Below, one piece after another: positions 8,308 through 16,825 of a DNA stretch of 64,000 bases. Positions within the stretch are counted from its first letter, which is position 1. Every line of letters starts with the position of its first letter. The position numbers and the translations under genes are program-made. The notes beneath the pieces were generated by a model. That model worked only from the letters and a program-made list of their open reading frames with translations. It did no database searches and was not told the origin of the DNA. This DNA comes from Paenibacillus kobensis NBRC 15729 (GTDB lineage Bacteria > Bacillota > Bacilli > Paenibacillales > Paenibacillaceae), in NCBI RefSeq assembly GCF_004000825.1, contig NZ_BILZ01000005.1, positions 1 through 64,000 on the forward strand, written 5' to 3'.

Positions 8308-9204
8308 ATGGTACCTTACCGCAAGCCGTTCTTCGGGGACCCGTTGTTCCCTTTCAATATGAAATACAGGGATGTCAAATACCCGCATAACGAGCTGCCC
8401 GAGCATTTGCATGATGTATATGAGCTTGTCTATGTGTACGAAGGTTCCGGCACCTTCTTCATCGACCATACGTTATATGAGAAAAGTCCGGGCGATCTGT
8501 TTATTATTCCGGGCAATACGATCCACCGCGCCAACCCTGACGAGCATAATCCGATCATCTCGACGGCTGTCTTCTTCGCCCCCGCCATTGCGGCTTCGGA
8601 TCGTTACGATGACGAATATTCCGTCTTGCAATGCTTTGATATTGCGCGCAGCAGTGCGAACTATAAGCTCGTTCTGCCAGACTCGTACCGCCGGCTCACG
8701 GCTTCCGCGTTCGATCTGCTTCACGAGGAATTGGACCAGCGCACTCCCGGCTACCGTGCCGCCATTCGGCTGGAGCTGCGGCGGTTGCTGCTGCAGCTAA
8801 GCCGCTATCTGTCGCAGCAGCTTAATGTGCCGCATTCGAACCGGCTCGGGCCGCCATGGATGCGCAACGTTCTGCAGGAAATTGGCGTCCGCCCCGAACG
8901 GCGGTACGGCTTATCCGAGCTTGCCGGGCAAGCGTCCGTATCGGCGGCGCATTTCTCCCGTGTATTCAAGCAACTGACCGGCATGAACGTAACGAATTAC
9001 GTCAACACGAAACGGATCATTCGTGCCAAGGAGCTGTTGCTCGAATCCGACTTGAGCATTCCTGACGTAGCCGAACGATGCGGGTTCGAGAGTATCCCCC
9101 ATTTTCATCGCTTGTTCAAGGCGCTGACAGACTTTACGCCTGGAGCATACCGGAAGGCGGGGAAGGAGACAGCGCGTGCAGCAGGGGAGGACATTGGCAG
9201 ATAA
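8308..9204 (+). CDS. AraC-family transcriptional regulator of the hexuronate operon (inferred)
   Basis: A 298-residue AraC-family regulator. The N-terminal cupin sensor (about 20-105) includes LPEHLHDVYELVYVYEGSG and SPGDLFIIPGNTIHR. The C-terminal double helix-turn-helix (about 195-290) includes YGLSELAGQASVSAAHFSRVF and IPDVAERCGFESIPHFHRLF with the DFTPGAYRK tail. GAGGAGGA sits 7 nt before the ATG. It is divergent from uxaB, so control of the tagaturonate/altronate genes is the simplest reading. The last codons and stop (Gly-Arg-stop) lie inside one arm of the following palindromic terminator. Confidence 0.9.
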   Translation: MVPYRKPFFGDPLFPFNMKYRDVKYPHNELPEHLHDVYELVYVYEGSGTFFIDHTLYEKSPGDLFIIPGNTIHRANPDEHNPIISTAVFFAPAIAASDRYDDEYSVLQCFDIARSSANYKLVLPDSYRRLTASAFDLLHEELDQRTPGYRAAIRLELRRLLLQLSRYLSQQLNVPHSNRLGPPWMRNVLQEIGVRPERRYGLSELAGQASVSAAHFSRVFKQLTGMNVTNYVNTKRIIRAKELLLESDLSIPDVAERCGFESIPHFHRLFKALTDFTPGAYRKAGKETARAAGEDIGR

Positions 9205-9251
9205 CAACAAAAAAGCACCTTTGAAGGGTGCTTTTTTGTTGTTATCTGCCA
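9195..9251. terminator. Perfect 25-bp palindromic bidirectional terminator overlapping both flanking genes
   Basis: Arms at 9195-9219 and 9227-9251 are exact reverse complements around a 7-nt loop. Each arm ends its GC-rich part with a six-T run in the relevant direction (GGTGCTTTTTT), so it is a strong intrinsic terminator both ways. The outer part of each arm encodes the last codons (GGC AGA TAA) of the gene on that side, so both convergent proteins end in Gly-Arg. Confidence 0.93.
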
Positions 9252-10156
9252 TCAGTGTTTAAGGCTATCCTAATGCTCCGTTCAAGCGGCGACTCCTCAT
9301 GAAGATTTATCCTGTCCAGCTTCAAATTACTCTTAAGCGCAGAAGTGCGGTTGCACATAAAGCGGGGTATTCCACTATGGTTGGGAGAGGCTGCATGAAT
9401 CAGGAAGGGGTGCAATAAGATAACGTCTCCCGCGTTCCCTGGCGATTCCACAACCCGTAATTGCGTGTCTTCAATCTTATGAATGGTATTCATGTAATAA
9501 TCAATTCGTTCCTCCGCGTTTCTATTGTCATCCGCTAATCCGGTCAACTCCGCAAAGTACGCATGCTGCAGAAGAAAGTTTCGTATCCCCTCCGATATCT
9601 CTACTCCCCCCGGATGAAGAGCAAGATATTTCGCAACCAGTTGATGAGAACCTTCTACAAGAAGCGTACTGCCTCCTCGCAGTCCTATATCGGAAAATAA
9701 ACAGAGACAAACCAAACCCTGCTCCGGGGTATCGATATAATAACGGAAGTTTAGTCCGTCCCAATGCCAGCCGTCTCGAGGAACAGTCCAAGATGAGTTG
9801 TTACCAACCGAGAAATTCACAGGCCACCATCCCCAACCTGGAAAATCATCGGTTTCTCCGTATACAGAACGCTGCCTCACCCGGTCTGCTCCAACAAGAT
9901 CATCGATCGCATCGGCAAACCGTCTGGTGTTGCACCGATCGAACGATTCGTTCCGGTAAAACTCTTTTAGAATAACGATGTCTTCTTTCCAGGTAGAACG
10001 ATCGGTTCGGGAGAGACCTATCTTTTTCTCTAATTTTCCCCATAAGTAAGACTGAGCATCAAGTGCGTCCTCTCGTGAGAATGCCTCCCTAATATGGACA
10101 TATCCCTTCTCGATGAACAGATCAAGCTGTTCTTTTGATAATAAACGATTCATCAA
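9242..10156 (-). CDS. Phytanoyl-CoA dioxygenase-family Fe(II)/2-oxoglutarate oxygenase
   Basis: A 304-residue PhyH-type dioxygenase, expected to hydroxylate a small molecule with O2 and 2-oxoglutarate. The iron ligands fit DGWHWDGLNF (HxD, about residues 125-135) and the distal His in DVILLHPFLIHAASP (about 245-260), followed by an Arg (GIPRFMCN) that could bind 2-oxoglutarate. It is the last gene of the eight-gene minus-strand operon and overlaps the ACP gene by 4 nt (ATGA). This suggests it tailors the operon product, perhaps while the substrate is ACP-bound. Substrate unknown. It ends inside the palindromic terminator. Confidence 0.85.
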   Translation of the reverse strand: MMNRLLSKEQLDLFIEKGYVHIREAFSREDALDAQSYLWGKLEKKIGLSRTDRSTWKEDIVILKEFYRNESFDRCNTRRFADAIDDLVGADRVRQRSVYGETDDFPGWGWWPVNFSVGNNSSWTVPRDGWHWDGLNFRYYIDTPEQGLVCLCLFSDIGLRGGSTLLVEGSHQLVAKYLALHPGGVEISEGIRNFLLQHAYFAELTGLADDNRNAEERIDYYMNTIHKIEDTQLRVVESPGNAGDVILLHPFLIHAASPNHSGIPRFMCNRTSALKSNLKLDRINLHEESPLERSIRIALNTDGR

Positions 10157-10401
10157 GTTCGACTTCTCCCCGATGCCAATTTATCAATCACATCTTGAAT
10201 GGTAACGACATATCCGTCTTCAAAAATATCAATGCCGAACTTATGTTCAATCCGCACTGTTAATTCCGCTAGGCGAAAAGAATCTAGCAGCAGATCGTCC
10301 TTCAATTTCTGAGATGCATGAATAGAAGAAAGCGCTTCTTCATTCTCCACCGTCAGCATCTCATTCATAATAAGTAGCAATTCCTGAATGATGCTGGACA
10401 T
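10153..10401 (-). CDS. Free-standing acyl carrier protein
   Basis: An 82-residue ACP. The phosphopantetheine site is LLLDSFRLAELTVRIE with Ser41, preceded by an acidic helix-I/loop region and followed by the helix-III segment FGIDIFEDGYVVTIQDVIDKL. It differs from a fatty-acid AcpP in having LDSF rather than GADSLD, which suits a dedicated biosynthetic carrier. It lies between the glycosyltransferase and dioxygenase genes of the operon, 35 nt after the former and overlapping the latter by 4 nt. It is probably loaded by the operon's acyl-activating enzyme. Confidence 0.88.
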   Translation of the reverse strand: MSSIIQELLLIMNEMLTVENEEALSSIHASQKLKDDLLLDSFRLAELTVRIEHKFGIDIFEDGYVVTIQDVIDKLASGRSRT

Positions 10402-10436
10402 CAGCCTCGTCCCTCCACAACTTTATTTGCTGGATA

Positions 10437-11417
10437 TCATCTTTTTCTCGCCGCAAACTCTTTCATTTTTTCAACAATAGAAGGGTCCTTAACAAGCAAG
10501 TCCATTACAAAATTAACACATTGGAAATCAGCCTCCCCATGTATCTCCAGCTCATGCAGATGCATATCCAAATTATTGTATTTATTCAATAAATGCTTGA
10601 TATTCCGGAATTGAAATTGCCTTTCCCTCTCATTTCTCGGATGTTCTTGATGATAGTTGCATGCCGTTTTGGTATACACGAATTTGTAATTTTGCAAATA
10701 TAACTGGTACGAAATATCCACATCTTCTACTGCATATCCTGTAAAACCAGGGTCATAGGCTAATGGAGAGGTTAGTTTTGAGCGGTCGAATGCCATATTA
10801 CCGCCGTAAGACTTTGACCACCCGAAGTGATAATGATCTAGTTGATCTCCATACTGCTGAACCAATCTCATTAACTGACCTGGATCGTATAAGCCAAGAG
10901 TGAATTTATCGACTACGCCGTCAAAATTATGTATGATATCCGCAGCCGTAACAAACTGAATCTCACCCGTTGTTTCCGTTAGCTCGGGATACTTGTCAAA
11001 TAAACGCATCCAGTCCTCGAACGGAAGCGGTATCTGATTAGAGTAAGCCGTAAGAAGCCGATACTGCGCTCCAATGCTCACTATAGGTCTATCCTGGGAG
11101 AGCGCTTTTTTGTGCTCCGAGATAAACGAAGGCGACGGAATGCGGTCATCGTCTATAATGACAATGTATTGTCCATTAGCGGATTCCAGTGCCTTATTCC
11201 TTGCTCCTGGAACTCCTGTATTGGCTTGATAGATATACTGGATATTAAGTTGATCCGTATATTTGCTTACGATCTCTTCGGTATTATCCGTACTCCCGTC
11301 ATCCACGATCACGATCTCAAAGTATGAATCGTCTTGCAAAGTAAAACCAGCAAGTAACAGATCCAAATAACGGCTCTTATTAAATGTACTCGTAATAACG
11401 CTCATCCATTTTTCCAT
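10437..11417 (-). CDS. Family 2 glycosyltransferase
   Basis: A 326-residue GT-A fold glycosyltransferase. Visible motifs are SVITSTFNKSRYLDLLL, EIVIVDDGSTDNTEEIV, the GVPGARNKALE region and the metal-binding YIVIIDDDRIPSPSF (DxD-like), followed by AYDPGFTGYAVEDVDISYQL (the ED acceptor/base motif of inverting GT2 enzymes). No membrane segment is visible, so it is probably cytosolic. It follows the epimerase gene by 19 nt and precedes the ACP gene. The epimerase may supply its nucleotide sugar. The ATG has a run of seven Gs about 8 nt upstream as its only SD-like element. Donor and acceptor are unknown. Confidence 0.86.
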   Translation of the reverse strand: MEKWMSVITSTFNKSRYLDLLLAGFTLQDDSYFEIVIVDDGSTDNTEEIVSKYTDQLNIQYIYQANTGVPGARNKALESANGQYIVIIDDDRIPSPSFISEHKKALSQDRPIVSIGAQYRLLTAYSNQIPLPFEDWMRLFDKYPELTETTGEIQFVTAADIIHNFDGVVDKFTLGLYDPGQLMRLVQQYGDQLDHYHFGWSKSYGGNMAFDRSKLTSPLAYDPGFTGYAVEDVDISYQLYLQNYKFVYTKTACNYHQEHPRNERERQFQFRNIKHLLNKYNNLDMHLHELEIHGEADFQCVNFVMDLLVKDPSIVEKMKEFAARKR

Positions 11418-11436
11418 GTGTTGGACCCCCCCTTTT

Positions 11437-12441
11437 TTAGATTAGTTCGTTAGACCATGTTTTTGGCGTCTTTTCGTTGTTGATCTCGATCTCTAGATTA
11501 TATTCAAACGGTTTGGGTCCTCGCTGTGCGATAAAGTCCACCATTTGCTGAATGCCGTCTTCCAACGTAACTTTGGTTGTGTAGTTCAGCAGCTTCCGAG
11601 CTTTATCTGCAGAACAAGTTGCATAACGCACTTCTAACGGCCGGTGCGGTACATAAATGGGGTCAAGATTAAAGTTCATACAGTTAGCTATCGTACTGGC
11701 AAGTTCGTTGATTGTAACGAACTCTTCATCCGGTCCGATATTGATGATTTCTTTGTTGACGTCGTTTTGTGTCAGCACTTTCTCCAAGCAGTAAATGACG
11801 TCGTCAATAAAGGAAAAGCATCTTTTTTGATTTCCGTCTCCGTAAATGATAGGTTGCTTATTCTGTAAAATTCTATTGATCATAATCGCTGCCACATTGC
11901 GGTATGGATCGTTATATTTTTGCCTAGGTCCGATGATATTGTGAGGGACGATAATAACGTATTCAACTCCGTTTAACTCGCACAATTGCTGAACAATTTG
12001 TTCTGACGCTACTTTAGCGACTGCGTATGGAACTCTCGGATTACAAGTCATCTCTTCTGTGAATGGAAGCCTGTTCTGTTCACCGTACCTCGACATGCTC
12101 GAACAATAGACGAACCGCTTTACCTTATTCCGGATCGCCGCGCTTAATACACTCATTGTAATCTGAAAGGTGTTCTGGGTAATGACATAGGGGGAGAAGA
12201 CAGAGAAACCGTCATGTGCCGTACATGCGGCGTGAAAAACAACTTCGCAGCCTTCCATGAGCTTGTTCATCATGTGCAGATTAGAACAATCCACATCATA
12301 AAATTGAACATCAGGATGAACATTGACTCTTTCACCGCCCAGCATGTTATCCACCCCGATAACTTCGTGACCCAAAGCCAGCATCCGGTCTGCAAGATGA
12401 CTGCCCAGAAAGCCGGCAGCCCCTGTAATCAGTATTTTCAT
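11437..12441 (-). CDS. NAD-dependent nucleotide-sugar epimerase/dehydratase (extended SDR)
   Basis: A 334-residue extended SDR. The N-terminal Rossmann motif is ILITGAAGFLGSHLADRML, followed by GVDNMLGG. The active site shows VYCSSMSRYG and the catalytic tetrad segment VPYAVAKVASEQ (YxxxK). Family C-terminal features include KRCFSFIDDVIYCL and INIGPDEEFVTINELA. UDP-glucose 4-epimerase-like or hexose-dehydratase-like activity is likely. The frame opens at a GTG (12453), but the ATG at 12441 has AGGAG (12453-12457) 11 nt upstream and is preferred. It sits between the SDR and glycosyltransferase genes, so it probably makes the sugar donor for the latter. Confidence 0.87.
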   Translation of the reverse strand: MKILITGAAGFLGSHLADRMLALGHEVIGVDNMLGGERVNVHPDVQFYDVDCSNLHMMNKLMEGCEVVFHAACTAHDGFSVFSPYVITQNTFQITMSVLSAAIRNKVKRFVYCSSMSRYGEQNRLPFTEEMTCNPRVPYAVAKVASEQIVQQLCELNGVEYVIIVPHNIIGPRQKYNDPYRNVAAIMINRILQNKQPIIYGDGNQKRCFSFIDDVIYCLEKVLTQNDVNKEIINIGPDEEFVTINELASTIANCMNFNLDPIYVPHRPLEVRYATCSADKARKLLNYTTKVTLEDGIQQMVDFIAQRGPKPFEYNLEIEINNEKTPKTWSNELI

Positions 12442-12475
12442 ATAGCATGACACTCCTCACTTGAACATCAACGAA

Positions 12476-13198
12476 TTAGATTGTGCCGCTGTCGACATGT
12501 ATGCTTGTCCCTGTAATGGATTGCGACTTGTGGGAGAGCAAGAATAAAACCGTATCCGCCACACACTCCACATTCGTCTCGCTTCGCAGAGATGTTCTTC
12601 TATAAATGCGGTCTTTTTGCTCATCAGAGAGCGAGTCGCTCATGGAGGTTTCCATAAATCCGGGAACGACACAATTGGATCGAATCCCCATCTTTCCCCA
12701 TTCCCTTGCCACGCCTCTTGAGAATGCTTCTAGCGCTCCTTTAGTCGATGCATACATGCATAATCCTTTGTAGGCTGTATGAGCGCTAACGGAAGAAACA
12801 AACACAATCGATCCTTTGGATTTATGAAAAATCATATCTCTAATCACATATTTTGTTAGATGCATAGGCGCTAGAACATTGATTTGAAAAAGTTGTTCCA
12901 ACCGCTGAGCATTCATATTTGTAACCAAATCATCATATGCAATGGCCGAATTGTTAACTAAACCTGTAATCGGACCCAGTTGCTTAAGTGAATCCAGAAA
13001 CAGAGGTTTGATTCCCTCAATATCAGTAAGGTCGTAAGATAAGTGAACAAACCTTGATCCGAATTCTATTTGATTATCTTTTACTGACTCCGGTTCGGAT
13101 CGGGATATCCCAATGACGGAATGACTCGTTTCCGTTAATATTTTTTGGGTAATCTCCTTGCCAAGACCTCGTGAATGCCCAGTTACAATGATTGTCAT
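12476..13198 (-). CDS. SDR-family oxidoreductase (FabG-like 3-oxoacyl reductase)
   Basis: A 240-residue classical SDR. Visible are the cofactor motif IIVTGHSRGLGKEI, the NNSAIAYDD segment, and the catalytic Ser and YxxxK (FVSSVSAHTAYKGLCMYASTKGALE), then VVPGFMETSM and the C-terminal ITGTSIHVDSG typical of FabG-like reductases. The open frame runs upstream to 13309, but that part lies inside the adenylating-enzyme gene. The ATG at 13198 overlaps that gene's stop by 4 nt and starts directly with the Rossmann strand. In this operon it could reduce a beta-keto or other acyl-ACP intermediate. A sugar substrate is an alternative. Confidence 0.87.
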   Translation of the reverse strand: MTIIVTGHSRGLGKEITQKILTETSHSVIGISRSEPESVKDNQIEFGSRFVHLSYDLTDIEGIKPLFLDSLKQLGPITGLVNNSAIAYDDLVTNMNAQRLEQLFQINVLAPMHLTKYVIRDMIFHKSKGSIVFVSSVSAHTAYKGLCMYASTKGALEAFSRGVAREWGKMGIRSNCVVPGFMETSMSDSLSDEQKDRIYRRTSLRSETNVECVADTVLFLLSHKSQSITGTSIHVDSGTI

Positions 13199-14448
13199 GA
13201 ATCTCTCCTTTTCTTTCCGGAGCGGGAATGGGGCAACTGCTCCACAAAATGAATGATCAGAGGAACTTTCCAGTGTTGAAGTTGTTCTTTGGCATACTCC
13301 TTTATGCACCTCCTCAAAACAACTTCATCAAGTCCCGGCTTCTTCATTACGTCAGCAACAATAATGTTGCCTGTTACCGAGGAGGCTTGTCCTTTAACCG
13401 CAACGTCTATCACGCCCGGCACATTCAATAGAACACCTTCTATTTCTTCAGGGTTCGCTTTGTAACCGCCAACGTTTATAAGCCCCGATATCCTCGATAC
13501 GAATCGAAATTTATTATCAGCTCCCAAATCTACAATATCCCCTGTGGCATACCATTCCGATTGGGTGGTGTCAGGCACATTCTCCAAGGTTCCCAATATC
13601 GAGTAATGGATGAGGACTTCTCCTTTTGCGCTTATTTTGACTAACGATCTCATACTCGGATTCAATTCGAACCATTCTCCGCTCCCCGTAAACAGACTTC
13701 CTGTTTCGGTAGACGCATAAATATTTAAAATCCTGGCATTCGGAAAAATCCCTTTAAGGAGCTGTTCCAGTTGCTTATCGTATTTTTCGCCGCCAAATGC
13801 GGTGCTTACAACATGCGGGTAACTTCCATTTAATGATGTGATTGCATTGCGATAGTACGTAGGGGAGGCGGATATATGCGTTATCTCATATCGTTTGAGC
13901 GCATATTCCAATTGTTTGTGGGGCTCACCGAAAGTGTAAACGATCGAATTCTGATTCATGACAGCCTGGAGGAGGACAAGGATACCTGCAATATGGGTGG
14001 GATTATAGGCAAACACCCAAATATCGTTCGAGTGCTTGTCTGAAATCCTTACATTCCTAAGAAGCGCGCTCAAAGAATGACGTACTTTTTTGGGCCTGCC
14101 CGTTGTTCCTGAAGTGTATAAGGTAATGTGACTATTGCCATTGGCTATAATTGATTCGATTCCCTCATTGATATTGCGGATCTTTCTCCTATTTCTTAAC
14201 TCTACCCGCTTCCACAGCAAGGCTGGATCAATACCCATATGCTGCAATTCCGTCTCGGATAGATCACTATCCAATATTTCTACGGAGTAACCATGAATGA
14301 AACAGTGTATCATATGAATCAATATGGAATAGACTGAATGGTCATTATAATAGACAAAGTACTTCCCATCCTCAATCCGATTAAGGTCCGAAATCAGCTC
14401 CCCATACGAATATTCGCGTCCATTTTCGCTTAAGAATAGCTTATCCAT
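13195..14448 (-). CDS. AMP-forming acyl/aryl-acid activating enzyme (ANL superfamily), short form
   Basis: A 417-residue adenylate-forming enzyme. The P-loop-like A3 motif is TLYTSGTTGRPKKVRHS. Later motifs are ILNIYASTETGSLF (A5), WYATGDIVDLGADNKFRFVSR (A7/A8) and INVGGYKANPEEIEGVL, with a C-terminal Lys region (HSRSGKKRR). It is about 80-100 residues shorter than typical acyl-CoA ligases, with the N-terminal lobe reduced. It probably adenylates a carboxylic acid and loads it on the operon's ACP. The ATG at 14448 overlaps the upstream gene by 8 nt. The frame's earlier start (14475) lies in that gene and lacks support. Substrate unknown. Confidence 0.85.
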   Translation of the reverse strand: MDKLFLSENGREYSYGELISDLNRIEDGKYFVYYNDHSVYSILIHMIHCFIHGYSVEILDSDLSETELQHMGIDPALLWKRVELRNRRKIRNINEGIESIIANGNSHITLYTSGTTGRPKKVRHSLSALLRNVRISDKHSNDIWVFAYNPTHIAGILVLLQAVMNQNSIVYTFGEPHKQLEYALKRYEITHISASPTYYRNAITSLNGSYPHVVSTAFGGEKYDKQLEQLLKGIFPNARILNIYASTETGSLFTGSGEWFELNPSMRSLVKISAKGEVLIHYSILGTLENVPDTTQSEWYATGDIVDLGADNKFRFVSRISGLINVGGYKANPEEIEGVLLNVPGVIDVAVKGQASSVTGNIIVADVMKKPGLDEVVLRRCIKEYAKEQLQHWKVPLIIHFVEQLPHSRSGKKRRDS

Positions 14449-15553
14449 GTTCGAACCGGTCCTTGTTCTGTACAAATAATTCGCAAATGGACTGAAGACT
14501 GTTTACGGCATCTTCTTCTTGCTGGACGATAACGAAAAGGTGATCAGCCAACATTTGTAAATCCCTTCTATTTTCCAGCAAGCTGCTATTTCTTAATTTT
14601 CTCCTAGCAATAAATTCAAAGCTTTTTCTTTTGAAAAATCCCCATTTTTCACGAAGATCATGATATTGGCGGCACAAAGCATTGGCATTTGTTGTTTCAA
14701 TATAATCATGCCGTGCTAAATATTGGACTAAGTTAATATTCCGTTGGTGCAGCTGTTCAAATTGCATTACTCTCATCTTAAATAAGCTTGGTTCTACCAT
14801 ACGAGCAAACAACTCAACGAACTCAGTTGCAAAGATGCTCAGACCTTTCAAACCTGTATAGTAAAGCAAATTAAACTCTGTGCCGTATTCGCCTTCGGCA
14901 AGGGACTCTTTGCACATTTTGATTGCTTCATACAGTGGCGTAACCTTGTTCAATCTGCCCTTTGAACGATCGTTGGGCTTACACAGAATGACTTCGATTT
15001 CCTTCCCGCTCTCGATGAAAGACCGACATGAAGTCTGTACGGCGGAGACAGGAAGCGGAAAATAGTCCATCGTACCGGGGATCATACAATCTTCAATTGT
15101 TTGGTAACATTTCTGCGTGTCATCATACCCATATATGAACACGGGATGTTCCATATGATATTTGCCTGCTTCTCTGCCTTTGGGATAAAAGAAACGATCT
15201 ACCCGCAAAAATATGAAATACCCTTCATCTAATGACGCTTTCAGAAAACCATCTACATGGTTCGAATCATTGTTTCGGAATGTAAAACTTTTTTTCTCGA
15301 CAAGCTGGTCTAATAAATCTAGCGAAAACATCACTTTTGGAGTAAAAAAACCTTCATCGTAAAACTTATCCTCTTCGCCAACGTAGTTAAATTGTTGAAT
15401 TTGAAGTTTATAGTGATATTTAACGCCAGCATGCAAAATGATGTCTTTATAAGAATCATCGAATGCAATTAACATCGAAATTAAATTGTTTTTAATACAA
15501 TCCAACCACAAATCGTTGTATGGGATGATCCGATTTCCTTTATTCCGTAACAA
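14441..15553 (-). CDS. BtrH-N-like (C39-fold) putative acyltransferase, paralogue 1
   Basis: A 370-residue protein. The first 150 residues resemble the butirosin BtrH N-terminal/C39-peptidase-like fold. LWLDCIKNNLISMLIA near the start places a candidate catalytic Cys on the first helix. After a strand (GYFIFLRVDRFFYP), the segment HMEHPVFIYGYDDTQKCYQ carries a candidate catalytic His. The remaining 200 residues are helical and unassigned. BtrH transfers an amino-acyl group from an ACP to an aminoglycoside, so an ACP-dependent acyl transfer is a reasonable guess in an operon with an ACP and an adenylating enzyme. The start is TTG with AGGAAGG 7 nt upstream. The fold assignment is from motif reading, not a search. 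Confidence 0.6.
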   Translation of the reverse strand: MLRNKGNRIIPYNDLWLDCIKNNLISMLIAFDDSYKDIILHAGVKYHYKLQIQQFNYVGEEDKFYDEGFFTPKVMFSLDLLDQLVEKKSFTFRNNDSNHVDGFLKASLDEGYFIFLRVDRFFYPKGREAGKYHMEHPVFIYGYDDTQKCYQTIEDCMIPGTMDYFPLPVSAVQTSCRSFIESGKEIEVILCKPNDRSKGRLNKVTPLYEAIKMCKESLAEGEYGTEFNLLYYTGLKGLSIFATEFVELFARMVEPSLFKMRVMQFEQLHQRNINLVQYLARHDYIETTNANALCRQYHDLREKWGFFKRKSFEFIARRKLRNSSLLENRRDLQMLADHLFVIVQQEEDAVNSLQSICELFVQNKDRFEHG

Positions 15554-15591
15554 TAGATTCCCTTCCTTTTATCTAGTAGTATGACTAGACG

Positions 15592-16662
15592 TTATATCAA
15601 CAACGAATTCATAAACCCTTCAATGAACTCTGCTTCTTTCAATTTCATCTTTTCCAAGTTGGTCCTGAGGTTGTGAAGTATGGTTCGGTTACCCGTTGCG
15701 CTATATTTCAAAATCAGATTACGCAAAGCCTGACTCTCTTTCTCTATGTTTTCGATTTGTGTCTGTAAACCGCTGCTATCACTTACCTTCTCAAGGGCAA
15801 ACAATTCAACAAACAGATTTTTCAACACCTTCTTATGTTCCCATAGAATGAGAAACGGAAGCATAGAAACGTTATTTCGAATGGATGATCTTTGGACATA
15901 CTCATCGACAACATCATAAACTTCTAAACCAAATCTCGCATTCTTTTGCACACTCATCACAGCTGAAGAAGACATACGCGCAAAACGCTCGAACGTATTT
16001 TTAGAGTAAAGGTAGTCATTCAAACCTTGATGAACCTTCCCCACGTCTAGGACTTGATGATCAAGATTTGCGATCGGTTTTAGAATAGCTACTCGATACA
16101 GCCACTCCATTTTTATTTCAGTTAATCTGACGATCGATTCAATGAGTGCTTGCTTATCGGCCTTCATCATCTCCAGTTTTGTCGAATTCATATAGTTAAT
16201 GTCATAAACGTCGTAACAATCTTCTTCATTATCCAGCCCATAGATCAACATATTGTTGGGGACATGTTGCTTCTTATAATTTGTTGTCGTTTCACGATAG
16301 TACCCATTGTAAAAAATATAGATGTAATAGTTATTCCGTAGCGAAGACTCAATAAAGTCAGAAATGCTTTCAATATTTCTTAAATCGAAAATTTCCGTAT
16401 TAAAAAAAGGGTTCGGGTTCATTTCTGTAATGTAATTATGTATGCAAAAGTCCAGCCAATGGCGATCGCAGTTCGGGTTGGATAGGACATCGTAAATTGT
16501 GTAGAGTTGTATATAATCCGTATAAATTACCGGCTTCAAATGCGGATATGCAGATAGAATGGATAGGGGAAGAGAATGATGCTTATAACCATCAATAATC
16601 GGTTCTGCTATTGGCAGCCTCACTTTCGTGTTATTATTAATTACTCCAATATCGGTTCCCAT
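15592..16662 (-). CDS. BtrH-N-like protein, paralogue 2, apparently without catalytic residues
   Basis: A 356-residue paralogue of the next gene and first in the operon. It shows the same layout: PIIDGYKHHSLPLSILSAY at the first helix, NNYYIYIFYNGYYRE, then HVPNNMLIYGLDNEEDCYD and a long helical C-terminus. At the positions of paralogue 1's Cys and His it has Lys/His and Asn, so it may be a non-catalytic partner or bind a ligand. The frame extends to 16755, but the ATG at 16662 has AGAGG (16672-16676) 9 nt upstream. The 38-nt gap to paralogue 1 suggests coexpression. Function unknown. Confidence 0.6.
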   Translation of the reverse strand: MGTDIGVINNNTKVRLPIAEPIIDGYKHHSLPLSILSAYPHLKPVIYTDYIQLYTIYDVLSNPNCDRHWLDFCIHNYITEMNPNPFFNTEIFDLRNIESISDFIESSLRNNYYIYIFYNGYYRETTTNYKKQHVPNNMLIYGLDNEEDCYDVYDINYMNSTKLEMMKADKQALIESIVRLTEIKMEWLYRVAILKPIANLDHQVLDVGKVHQGLNDYLYSKNTFERFARMSSSAVMSVQKNARFGLEVYDVVDEYVQRSSIRNNVSMLPFLILWEHKKVLKNLFVELFALEKVSDSSGLQTQIENIEKESQALRNLILKYSATGNRTILHNLRTNLEKMKLKEAEFIEGFMNSLLI

Positions 16663-16775
16663 ATTATTCTTCCTCTCCGGTATTTTGGAACATTCAACTA
16701 TTATGGATTCAACCAGCACCTGCAGTCTTCTCATTTTCAATATATATAGTAGCACTCAACCTTTCTAAAAGAGCG

Positions 16776-16797
16776 GTTAAAATTGTTATCTTTTAAC
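16776..16797. promoter_or_regulatory. Candidate operator upstream of the BtrH-like operon
   Basis: A 7-bp inverted repeat (GTTAAAA at 16776-16782, TTTTAAC at 16791-16797, 8-nt spacer) lies in the AT-rich leader about 115 bp upstream of the operon's first ATG. No regulator gene is next to it. It could be chance in AT-rich DNA. Confidence 0.2.
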
Positions 16798-16825
16798 GTC
16801 ACAACAAAAGCCGAAAATACAAAAA

